Source: Cyanobacteria bacterium GSL.Bin1 (GTDB lineage: Bacteria; Cyanobacteriota; Cyanobacteriia; Cyanobacteriales; Rubidibacteraceae). From it: DNA of 38,229 nucleotides. Location of the stretch: contig JAAANX010000026.1 in the NCBI GenBank assembly GCA_009909085.1, forward strand, positions 1-38,229, read 5' to 3'. The position numbers and the translations under genes were made by a program. Numbering within the stretch: the first letter of the stretch is position 1; every line of letters starts with the position of its first letter. This document shows positions 23,007 through 30,167 of this stretch, one piece after another. The notes beneath the pieces are model-generated. The model did no database searches. It was not told where the DNA came from and was given only the letters and a program-made list of their open reading frames with translations.

Positions 23007-23960
23007 ATGACCAAGTTACCTAAACGTACTAAGTCTCAAAAGATTGGTGTAAGTGCTGCTGATCTACTCAACTCTGTTTTTGCTGAGTTTTGTAACGTTA
23101 TTCCTGTCCCTCAAGAAAGAGATCTGGGCATCGACTTCATTTGTGAAATTATGCAGGGGGAGCACCCAACTGGAAAGTTGTTTAATATTCAATGTAAAGG
23201 GAAAGAAGAAGCTAAAGTAGAAAGTAATTCAATTACAGTTCCTATTAAAGTTGCCACCCTCAATTATTGGTTGCTTCAGCTAAATCCAACATTCTTAATT
23301 GTCGTTGATCGTCAAAACGGTTGTTTTTATTGGTCTTTCCCCCAAGATTTCCTCAATTCACTTGATAAAAATTGGAAAGAACAACAAACAGTCTCAATTC
23401 CAGTTCCTATCCAAAATCGGTTTGGGCAAGCTATAAAAATCTTACCCAGCCAAATTGCTTCAATAGTTAATTCACATGCCTCTGTTACTCCTAAAAATGG
23501 TGATTATCTCGGAACATTGACACTTGGGGATGCAATAGATAGAGCAGTTATTGATTATGGATTGTCTGTACTGAGTTCACCCTTCTATCGCCCTTTTCAG
23601 TATATGGGGATGTCTATCGCGGATGCGGCAAGGGCAGTCAACGGTAAACCCAATAAAGTAGGCAACATTATCGTTGACTCTGAGCAAGCTCATATGCTGT
23701 TAGAAGCAGAAGGCAATTTTATTAATTATGTAGATATTGAACTAAAAAAGACTAAGCCTTGGAGTCAGAGCCAACCGTTTGATTCTGGGGCAATTTTAGG
23801 AGTACTTAGTATTAACCCAGCCGAGTTGGAACTAGCTCGTAAACAGATACACTTCCACACCTATTACGACCACAAGAGAAAGTTAAAGATCGGTGTATCT
23901 TGTCAGTATGATGGCGCGCCACTATCTGTAGGATTTAGCAGCAAGTATTATAGGGCATAA
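23007..23960 (+). CDS. DUF4365 (PD-(D/E)XK nuclease-like) protein
   Basis: A 317-residue protein. The N-terminal half fits DUF4365: a helix (IGVSAADLLNSVFAEF), then ERDLGIDFICEIMQ with Asp43 and GKLFNIQCKG with Gln62 and Lys64, the D...QxK core of PD-(D/E)XK nucleases. It continues with the strand pattern TFLIVVDRQNGCFYW. The C-terminal 160 residues are not recognised. Proteins of this kind are found in defence and mobile contexts, and here it lies between a truncated gene and IS elements. Nuclease activity and a defence role are inferred. No partner gene is adjacent. Confidence 0.75.
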   Translation: MTKLPKRTKSQKIGVSAADLLNSVFAEFCNVIPVPQERDLGIDFICEIMQGEHPTGKLFNIQCKGKEEAKVESNSITVPIKVATLNYWLLQLNPTFLIVVDRQNGCFYWSFPQDFLNSLDKNWKEQQTVSIPVPIQNRFGQAIKILPSQIASIVNSHASVTPKNGDYLGTLTLGDAIDRAVIDYGLSVLSSPFYRPFQYMGMSIADAARAVNGKPNKVGNIIVDSEQAHMLLEAEGNFINYVDIELKKTKPWSQSQPFDSGAILGVLSINPAELELARKQIHFHTYYDHKRKLKIGVSCQYDGAPLSVGFSSKYYRA

Positions 23961-24378
23961 AATATTAATCCGTCCGTCAAATAATTAACAGGCTATTTTT
24001 TCTGAAAATTTCATCAACTGGAGATTACACTAGGGCAGCCTGGCGAAAATAGTTAACCAGTTAGCGAATGCTCGAAGCATTGATTTTAGTTCAACTTTAG
24101 TGGTCAGTTACTTCTACCGCGTTGCACTAGGTTCTGTTGACATAAGACGATATTTTATGTGTGGAAATAAACTTATTTTTAGAGCAAACAATCAGTAAAA
24201 ACCGAAGATTAAAGAAAGGGGGCGTATTAGAGGCTAAAAGACCAAACTCCTTACTCAAGAAGCTTTCTAAGATTTAGAAAAAAATTTACGACACTATTAA
24301 CGAAATTCATTTCAATTAAAATTGCTACCAATGACATCGATTTGCTATTCTCATATTTGATCCTCATCGAGAAAAAAA
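23961..24378. other. Intergenic region with repeat remnants
   Basis: 418 bp without a complete gene. It holds a tight hairpin AATGCT-CGA-AGCATT (24067-24081) and the 45-bp repeat described separately. The part from 24200 is AT-rich and leads into the CAP gene, with only a weak purine stretch before its ATG. Confidence 0.5.
24086..24130 (-). repeat. 45-bp inverted-repeat copy A, transposase-tail remnant
   Basis: Matches 38069-38113 on the opposite strand with a single mismatch at 24118. Read on the minus strand it codes LVQRGRSN followed by a TGA stop, the same frame as copy B (LVQRRRSN). It looks like the 3' end of a lost transposase gene. Confidence 0.8.
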
Positions 24379-24783
24379 ATGAATCCTGATTTCATCAATC
24401 AAGTTGTCAATCTCATTAATGAGGAACGGACACAAGCAAATTTAGATCCGCTGCAAATGGATCGTCAATTATCTGAGGCGGCCCAACTGCACAGTGAAAG
24501 TATGGCCGATGATGATTTCTTTAGTCATTACGGCGTTGATGGATCTTCACCGTTTGATCGCATTGAAGATGCCGGCTATCAATATGCAAGGGCTGCCGAA
24601 AATCTTGCCGCAGGTTATCAAACGCCAGAAGCAGTAGTCCAAGGATGGATGAATAGTTCCGGGCATCGTGCCAATATCTTGAATTCTGACTTAACTGAAA
24701 TTGGTGTTGGTTATGAATATTTAGCCAATGATACGGGTTCGGTTAACTACAACAGTTACTGGACAACTACCTTTGGAACTCCT
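24379..24783 (+). repeat. CAP direct repeat, copy 1
   Basis: 405 bp, repeated at an offset of 444 bp (24823-25227). I count roughly 23 differences, nearly all at third codon positions. Confidence 0.85.
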
Positions 24784-25233
24784 TCGATGCCCAGCGAAAA
24801 ACAAATGAATAGTGAGGAAAAAATGAATCCTGATTTCATCAATCAAGTTGTCGATCTCATTAATGAGGAACGGACACAAGCAAATTTAGATCCGCTGCAA
24901 ATGGATCGTCAATTATCTGAGGCGGCTCAACTCCACAGTGAAAGTATGGCCGGTGATAATTTCTTCAGTCATTATGGGGTTGATGGGTCTTCACCGTTTG
25001 ATCGCATTGAGGATGCCGGCTATCAATATGCAAGGGCTGCCGAAAATCTTGCAGCAGGTTATCAAACGCCAGAAGCCGTGGTCCAAGGATGGATGAATAG
25101 TTCAGGACATCGTGCCAATATTCTAAATTCTGACTTAACTGAAATTGGTGTTGGTTATGAATATTTAGCCAATGATACAGGTTCAGTTAACTACAACAGT
25201 TACTGGACGACTACTTTCGGAACTCCTCTTTGA
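24379..25233 (+). CDS. Tandem CAP/SCP domain protein
   Basis: 284 residues made of two almost identical 135-residue CAP (CRISP/antigen 5/PR-1) domains joined by a 13-residue linker. Each domain shows VNLINEERTQANL (or VDLINEERTQANL), LSEAAQLHSESMA, FFSHYGVDGSSPFDRI, AAENLAAGY and GHRANILNSDLTEIGVGY, including the two His and the Glu of the CAP cavity. The protein has no signal peptide or membrane segment, unlike most secreted CAP proteins. Only three residues differ between the domains. An internal ATG with a GAGGAAA ribosome binding site opens the second domain. It is followed 9 bp later by the IS200/IS605 end hairpin. Confidence 0.9.
   Translation: MNPDFINQVVNLINEERTQANLDPLQMDRQLSEAAQLHSESMADDDFFSHYGVDGSSPFDRIEDAGYQYARAAENLAAGYQTPEAVVQGWMNSSGHRANILNSDLTEIGVGYEYLANDTGSVNYNSYWTTTFGTPSMPSEKQMNSEEKMNPDFINQVVDLINEERTQANLDPLQMDRQLSEAAQLHSESMAGDNFFSHYGVDGSSPFDRIEDAGYQYARAAENLAAGYQTPEAVVQGWMNSSGHRANILNSDLTEIGVGYEYLANDTGSVNYNSYWTTTFGTPL
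24823..25227 (+). repeat. CAP direct repeat, copy 2
   Basis: Second 405-bp copy, same length as copy 1 and without indels. It begins at an ATG preceded by GAGGAAA. Confidence 0.85.
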
Positions 25234-25274
25234 TTGATCCACTCCCACGGCTAAAAGCGCGTGGGATTCAGGAC

Positions 25275-26399
25275 TCAAACAGAAGTTGCAGGACAAGCCT
25301 GTCTTACACTTCCTACTCCCACAGACGGAATCCCGCCTGTTTTTAGGTTCTTAGCTGCGTTTAAATCTCGATCATGACGAGTATAACAGCTTGGGCAGTC
25401 CCACTCCCTAACTTTCAACTCCAAGGGTTCTAAAACATATCCACAATGACTACAAGTTTTAGAACTAGGAAACCATTGGTCTCTATAAACAACTTGTTTC
25501 CCTTTCTTGAGCGCAACCCACTCTAAAATATCAAGAAATTCCCTTAATGCTAAATCAGAGACTTTTCTCCCCCAGATACGCATCATTCCTTTAAGATTTA
25601 AGGTTTCAAAATAGAGAGTGTCGAATTGGTCGGTTAACTGATGAGCAAGTTTCCAGAACCAGTCTCTTCTTTGGTTGGCTACTTTCTCATGACAACGAGC
25701 TAAATGTTTTCTTGTTCTCTCTCGACCTCTTGAACCTTTCTCCTTTCGGGATAGTTGTTTGTTGGCTTTTCTAATCTTTTTTAAGGAACGTTTTAAGAAC
25801 AGAGGAGACTGAATCTCAAATCCTTCCGAGCAAGTTAGAAAACTCTTTAACCCAAAATCAAATCCAGCGATTTGACCCGTCTCAGATTTAATCTCTTGCG
25901 GAGAAGGAGTATCGACAACAACTGTTAAAAATAACTCACCTAATGGAGTTCTTTTAACCGTTACGGTTTTGACTTTCCCCTCAATGGGTTGGGAGTTCCA
26001 GAATTGATAGACTCGTTTTCCGATTTTGATCCGATTTCCACTAAGAAACTTGTAGCCAGCTTGTTTAAGCGTGAATGATTTATATTTCTTTACTTTCTTA
26101 AAGTTAGGCGGTCTAACCCCTTTCTTGTTGTGCTTAAAAAACAACTGGTAGGACTTTTCAATTCGTTGGCAAATATCTTGAACGGATTGAGAGCCTAACG
26201 TTTGCCATTGAGGATTTCGCTTTCTCAACTTGGCAATATGCTTCTGAAGTTTAGCACCGTTCAAATGCTTTCCAAACATACGATAATACCGCTTATGAAG
26301 GGCGATACAGTGATTGTAGATTACCCCTGCGGTATTAATTTGTCGCTTAAGATAGCGATTTCGCTTGTGTTGGTAGAGTTTGAACTTTATTGTCTTCAT
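25275..26399 (-). CDS. tnpB: IS605-type TnpB, RNA-guided nuclease
   Basis: A 374-residue TnpB. Active-site residues are complete: Asp181 (AGFDFGLK), Glu265 (LYFETLNL) and DRD at 343-345. The zinc ribbon has Cys316/319 and Cys335/338. The N-terminal half contains GVRPPNFKK and the helical IYNHCIALHKRYY segment typical of the family. The gene ends just inside the tnpB-side hairpin, so the guide RNA would come from the last codons and the region down to about 25240. It is divergent from tnpA over a 43-bp spacer. Confidence 0.95.
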   Translation of the reverse strand: MKTIKFKLYQHKRNRYLKRQINTAGVIYNHCIALHKRYYRMFGKHLNGAKLQKHIAKLRKRNPQWQTLGSQSVQDICQRIEKSYQLFFKHNKKGVRPPNFKKVKKYKSFTLKQAGYKFLSGNRIKIGKRVYQFWNSQPIEGKVKTVTVKRTPLGELFLTVVVDTPSPQEIKSETGQIAGFDFGLKSFLTCSEGFEIQSPLFLKRSLKKIRKANKQLSRKEKGSRGRERTRKHLARCHEKVANQRRDWFWKLAHQLTDQFDTLYFETLNLKGMMRIWGRKVSDLALREFLDILEWVALKKGKQVVYRDQWFPSSKTCSHCGYVLEPLELKVREWDCPSCYTRHDRDLNAAKNLKTGGIPSVGVGSVRQACPATSV

Positions 26400-26442
26400 T
26401 ATGTCTATAATAACAGATCAATAGACAACCCAGTAATCCAAC

Positions 26443-26841
26443 ATGAATCAAAAATATCGACACGATAACACATCGGTTTCTCTTTTGAACTACCATTTTG
26501 TGTGGATTACAAGGAGACGAAGAAAAATATTAGATGGTCACTTAGACAAAAGACTGAAAGAGTTAATCTATCAAGCAGTAGAGGAGATAGAATGCGAGGT
26601 TATTGCTCTACAAACTCATTACGATCAGGTTCATCTCTTTGTTAATGCTCACCCTCGATTAGCTCCTTATCAAATTATGCACAAAGTTAAAGGATACTCT
26701 TCTCACTTCTTAAGAAAAGAGTATCCTTGGTTAAAGCAAAAACTTCCAAGCCTGTGGACAAGAAGCTATTTTGTCTCTACTGCGAATCAAGTTTCAGGTG
26801 ATACGATTAAGCGATATGTGGAGGATCAAAAAAGTCATTAA
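26443..26841 (+). CDS. tnpA: IS200/IS605 TnpA, Y1 transposase with altered HUH motif
   Basis: A 132-residue Y1 transposase, the single-strand DNA 'peel and paste' enzyme. The family body is intact: VSLLNYHFVWITRRRRK, LIYQAVEEIECEVIAL, MHKVKGYSSHFLRKE and WTRSYFVSTA, and the nucleophile Tyr125 is in IKRYVEDQ. The metal-binding HUH motif, usually HVH, reads Gln62-Val63-His64 (DQVHLFV, codon CAG). A CAT or CAC to CAG change is one base. The enzyme may be weakened or inactive, or Gln may replace His as a ligand. The ATG overlaps no other gene. Confidence 0.93.
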   Translation: MNQKYRHDNTSVSLLNYHFVWITRRRRKILDGHLDKRLKELIYQAVEEIECEVIALQTHYDQVHLFVNAHPRLAPYQIMHKVKGYSSHFLRKEYPWLKQKLPSLWTRSYFVSTANQVSGDTIKRYVEDQKSH

Positions 26842-26860
26842 TCGAATTGGTTCGTTTTCA

Positions 26861-26899
26861 GGCTATCGTAGGCGCGAAGCGACTTCTCGAAGAGTAGCC
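26861..26899. repeat. REP-like palindromic repeat inside the IS
   Basis: Outer stem AGGCTA...TAGCCT (26860-26865 with 26895-26900) and a GC-rich centre with CGC-GAA-GCG. It lies between the tnpA stop and the end hairpin. From memory similar palindromes recur in cyanobacterial genomes. Confidence 0.5.
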
Positions 26900-27174
26900 T
26901 TCAACTCACCGCCTTATATCCCACGACTAAAAGCACGTGGGCTTTACGGCGATTCCTGTAAGCCAATTCAATTCAGTGACCTTCTCTTGACAAGAGCGAG
27001 CTCGAATTAATTCTGCAAACAATTAATGAAGTTATTGTTGTGCTGAGGTTTGCAGTAAGCATCATTTCCACCTCTACCCTGTCGTTGCTGTAGCGGTGTT
27101 TTGCCAATATGGGGCTGAATGCTAATGCAGGATTCATTTACTGAGTGATCAGCGTTTTTATCTTCCAGTCCTGA

Positions 27175-27306
27175 TGCTTTAATCATAAGGGTTCAATTTA
27201 TTACTATGATGAGCCGGCAAAAGTGTTAGGCTTGCCAGAAAGTGTTTTAGGAGAGGCTCGATTAAGATTGATTTTTAATCTTGCTCCCAATTCAGTCGCA
27301 AATTAA
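27175..27306 (+). pseudogene. 3' fragment of an unknown gene before moaA
   Basis: A 43-codon open frame directly after an in-frame TGA, without a start codon, ending 16 bp before moaA. It reads FNHKGSIYYYDEPAKVLGLP and continues ESVLGEARLRLIFNLAPNSV. The amino-acid composition looks coding, but I recognise no family. It may be the 3' end of a gene cut by the accessory zone or chance. The 26942-27174 part holds nothing I can assign. Confidence 0.3.
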
Positions 27307-27322
27307 AAGATAAAAATGCCTT

Positions 27323-28312
27323 ATGCAAACGATTGATTATCTTCGCATCAGTTTAATTGACCGCTGCAACTTTCGCTGTCAGTATTGCATGCCGAGTGAG
27401 GAAGAACTCGCTTATCTCCTGAAAGAAAATCTCCTCACCCAAGAAGAAATCATTACTCTGCTCAAAAAAGTTTTTATCCCTCTTGGTTTTAATAAATTTC
27501 GCTTAACCGGAGGCGAACCGTTATTGCGTCCTGATCTGGTTAAGATTGTTGAAGCAATTACTGCCCTTCCTGAAACCCAAGACTTAGCGATTAGCACCAA
27601 TGGTTTTCTGTTAGAAAAGTTTGCTCAACCTTTGTATAATGCAGGATTACGACGCATTAATATCAGTTTAGATTCTCTCAATCCAGCCAATTTTGATAGC
27701 ATTATTGGTAACAATGGGCGCAGTCGTTGGCAACAAACCTGGAATGGAATTTTAGCCGCCCATGCTATTGGGTTTGATCCTCTCAAGCTCAATGTTGTTG
27801 TCATTCCGGGAGTGAATGATCAAGAAGTGTTAGATCTCGCTGCCCTAACCTTTGAAAAAAACTGGCACGTGCGGTTTATTGAGTTTATGCCCATTGGCAA
27901 CAGCGAATGGTTCAGCGATCGCGCTTGGATTCCCTCAGAAGAAATTCGTCAAGACATTCGTCAAAAATGGGGCTTAGAAACCTCTCAAGTGCATGGCAAT
28001 GGTCCGGCAGATGTCTTCGAGATCCCAGGGGCTAAAGGTACCCTTGGTTTTATCTCCCAAATGTCAGAATGTTTCTGCGATCGCTGCAACCGGATGCGCC
28101 TTTCTGCTGATGGCTGGCTGCGCCCTTGTTTGCTCAATGAAACGGGGCAAATTGATCTGAAAACGACCCTGCGCAACTCTCCTAACTTCCACCAAATGCG
28201 TCAGCAAGTAAAACAAATTATTGCCATGAAACCTGAAATCAACTTCAAAGAACGGGATAATGGTACAGTGACAGGAAATTACACCCGTACAATGTCCCAA
28301 ATCGGCGGTTAA
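27323..28312 (+). CDS. moaA: GTP 3',8-cyclase MoaA
   Basis: A 329-residue radical SAM enzyme that starts molybdenum-cofactor synthesis by turning GTP into 3',8-cH2GTP. The N-terminal [4Fe-4S] cluster ligands are Cys15, Cys19 and Cys22 (CNFRCQYC), with TGGEPLLRP following. The C-terminal cluster motif is [11 protein letters not shown] with a further Cys in LRPC. The C-terminal GG (SQIGG) needed for activity is intact. No other moa/moe genes lie in the window. Mo-cofactor serves nitrate reductase in cyanobacteria. HIP1 sites at 27914 and 28075 mark the return to ordinary chromosomal DNA. Confidence 0.96.
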   Translation: MQTIDYLRISLIDRCNFRCQYCMPSEEELAYLLKENLLTQEEIITLLKKVFIPLGFNKFRLTGGEPLLRPDLVKIVEAITALPETQDLAISTNGFLLEKFAQPLYNAGLRRINISLDSLNPANFDSIIGNNGRSRWQQTWNGILAAHAIGFDPLKLNVVVIPGVNDQEVLDLAALTFEKNWHVRFIEFMPIGNSEWFSDRAWIPSEEIRQDIRQKWGLETSQVHGNGPADVFEIPGAKGTLGFISQMSECFCDRCNRMRLSADGWLRPCLLNETGQIDLKTTLRNSPNFHQMRQQVKQIIAMKPEINFKERDNGTVTGNYTRTMSQIGG

Positions 28313-28364
28313 CTTTTCTTTGCGCTTATCAATAATTAAAACTTGTTGCAAGTGAGCCGATTAA

Positions 28365-28380
28365 CGAGTATCATTTTCAA
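28365..28380 (+). promoter_or_regulatory. Fur-box-like sequence upstream of fur
   Basis: GAGTATCATTTTCAAT matches one half of a cyanobacterial Fur box (ATCATTTTC half-site) 28 bp before the fur start. The other half is poor. Autoregulation of fur is known in cyanobacteria, so a site here is plausible. Confidence 0.35.
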
Positions 28381-28407
28381 TATATAGCATTTATTGCCAA
28401 GAAAACT

Positions 28408-28995
28408 ATGGTTAGGCAACCCTATACCTCATCCTCCCTGAAAGCAGAACTGAACTCTCGCGGTTGGCGACTGACCCCTCAACGGGAAACCATCCTTCAT
28501 GTCTTTCAAAACCTGCCTCGTGGCCATCATCTCAGTGCAGAAGAACTCTTTCATTTGCTGCAAAAGCGAGGCGAAGAGATTAGCTTATCTACCATTTATC
28601 GCAGCGTCAAACTGATGACACGCATGGGGATTTTGCGAGAGTTAGAATTAGCCGAAGGACACAAACATTATGAACTGAATCGCCCCCACCCCCATCATCA
28701 CCATCACATTGTTTGTATTCAATGTAATCGCACCATTGAATTTAATAATGACTCGATTCTCAAACAAAGTCTTAAGCAAGCGGAAAAAGAAGGACTCCAA
28801 CTCATTGACTGTCAGTTAACCATCATGACCATTTGCCCTGAGGCAATTCGGATGGGATGGCCCTCTGCGCTACCGAGTAACTGGGTTTGTACTCGTGCTA
28901 TTTCGGAAAGTCATCCTGAAGAGAGCATTGAGGAAATAGAACAAGAAATTGCTGAAAGTGAATCCTCTCAACAACAAACAACTAATAATTCCTAA
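28408..28995 (+). CDS. fur: Fur family iron-responsive regulator
   Basis: A 195-residue Fur. The winged helix spans about residues 9-88 (LTPQRETILHVF, then EISLSTIYRSVKLMTRMG). The His-rich metal site PHPHHHHHIVCIQC is at 94-106. The structural CxxC is Cys103/106, whereas the second pair is replaced: Cys143 stands in ICPEA, and Cys161 follows in NWVCTRA. The C-terminal 'CPEAIRMGWPSALPSNW' stretch matches the main cyanobacterial Fur rather than PerR or Zur. An acidic, Gln/Glu/Ser-rich tail follows (residues 166-195). Target genes are iron uptake and photosynthesis genes elsewhere. Confidence 0.88.
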   Translation: MVRQPYTSSSLKAELNSRGWRLTPQRETILHVFQNLPRGHHLSAEELFHLLQKRGEEISLSTIYRSVKLMTRMGILRELELAEGHKHYELNRPHPHHHHHIVCIQCNRTIEFNNDSILKQSLKQAEKEGLQLIDCQLTIMTICPEAIRMGWPSALPSNWVCTRAISESHPEESIEEIEQEIAESESSQQQTTNNS

Positions 28996-29000
28996 GCAGA

Positions 29001-30137
29001 CTACTTAGTAACTGGCGAATCAACATAAATCATCGGTTCTTCCATGGAAAATTCTAGTTGGTTATCAGACAATTGCTTACCAATTTCTTGGTTCGCCACT
29101 TCCACTAACCGCTTACGGAGGTTGAGGGAGCTACTACTGGAACTAAGGAGGAAAAAGCTCACCCGAGCCCGAGTTCCCGGTTTATCTTCCGGTTCAAAGG
29201 TGGCAATGCGAATACTTCCCGGTTCCACACCAAAAATTTGACTGAGGCTATTTCCTAAAACGCGATCCACAAATGCTCGCTCGGGGTCATTGAGCACTTT
29301 CTGAAAATCTAAGTAGAGCAACGCCATTACTTTTGTACCCCGAGAAATATTTTCCACATCCATACTTGCCATTAGCGAATTCGGAACAATCAAAAGGGTA
29401 TTTTGAGCAGCCAGTCGAATTTTAGTGGAACGAATGCCAATGGACTCCACACGACCGTAAATATCTTCCGCTGCGGGGTTGAAATTAGCACGGACATATT
29501 CCCCTGGGACATAAGGACGATCTAAGTAGAGGACAATCGTACCCACAATCTGCGATAAAACTTCTTGGGCAGCAAAAGCAACGGCAATCCCGCCAATACC
29601 AACCCCGGTCAAAACACTCACCAGATTCAAATTTTGACTATTGGCAAACACAATCACAGCAAAGAAACCAATGATGACATTGGCAACGGTTTCTCCCACC
29701 AGGAGAAAATCATCCATCTCTTTGCTGAAACGTTGCAGCAGTAACACGCCATAAACCCGAATCATTTGTCGTACTAACCGTGATAGCAGCCAAGCTATGG
29801 TAATTGTTAGGGCGAGATAAACAACGAGTTGTAAAAAGTCATATAATCCAGGATAACCTTGAAACCAGTTAATATTGATAGCGGTAATAATTAAAACACC
29901 CGTTCGAGCAATTAAACCTCGCAAGGGAGCAACCACTTTGTCATAAGGATCAGCAATCACTTTTGGGGCAAAACGATCAATACTCCATTGAAAGAAGGAG
30001 GGGAGCAATCGCCCTACTAAAATAGCAACTACGGTAAAAAAGACAAACCATCCTAGGTTAATCCCAAAGTTAATCAGTTCTGCTCTAAAGTTGTCATCAA
30101 TGGCAAATACTCTTTGAAAAATTTCTAAAATATCCAT
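29001..30137 (-). CDS. MscS family mechanosensitive channel (copy 4)
   Basis: A 378-residue small-conductance mechanosensitive channel that releases solutes on hypo-osmotic shock. Four to five membrane helices precede the pore helix, whose signature is LTGVGIGGIAVAFAAQEVLSQIVGTIVLYLDRPYVPGEYVR. The beta domain begins DIYGRVESIGIRSTKIRL and continues TLLIVPNSLMASMDVENISRG. The C-terminal alpha/beta domain ends EFSMEEPMIYVDSPVTK. It is the last gene of a four-member mscS operon, 30 bp after its upstream paralogue. It is very similar to copies 2 and 3. Confidence 0.92.
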   Translation of the reverse strand: MDILEIFQRVFAIDDNFRAELINFGINLGWFVFFTVVAILVGRLLPSFFQWSIDRFAPKVIADPYDKVVAPLRGLIARTGVLIITAININWFQGYPGLYDFLQLVVYLALTITIAWLLSRLVRQMIRVYGVLLLQRFSKEMDDFLLVGETVANVIIGFFAVIVFANSQNLNLVSVLTGVGIGGIAVAFAAQEVLSQIVGTIVLYLDRPYVPGEYVRANFNPAAEDIYGRVESIGIRSTKIRLAAQNTLLIVPNSLMASMDVENISRGTKVMALLYLDFQKVLNDPERAFVDRVLGNSLSQIFGVEPGSIRIATFEPEDKPGTRARVSFFLLSSSSSSLNLRKRLVEVANQEIGKQLSDNQLEFSMEEPMIYVDSPVTK

Positions 30138-30167
30138 TATCTTCTTTAAGGCAATACAATATAAAAA

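Larger units (their letters stand above)
25243..26941. mobile_element. IS200/IS605-family insertion sequence
   Basis: About 1.7 kb with divergent tnpB (minus) and tnpA (plus). Each end carries a matching imperfect hairpin: TCCCACG...CGTGGGA (25243-25266) on the tnpB side and CCCACG...CGTGGG (26920-26941) on the tnpA side, both with a CTAAAAGC apex. Such subterminal hairpins are what the Y1 transposase binds. The true ends lie slightly outside. It is inserted directly behind the CAP gene. Confidence 0.85.

Noticed and set aside
17930-27914. Low density of HIP1 (GCGATCGC) as a marker of one large foreign island
   Set aside because: Only one site (about 22745) occurs in this stretch, but 28.1-31.9 kb, which holds moaA's 3' end, fur and mscS genes, also lacks sites for nearly 4 kb. 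The signal is too uneven to define an island.
28694-28711. Run of His codons in fur as an artefact tag
   Set aside because: PHHHHH-type stretches are a natural part of the metal site in cyanobacterial Fur proteins.
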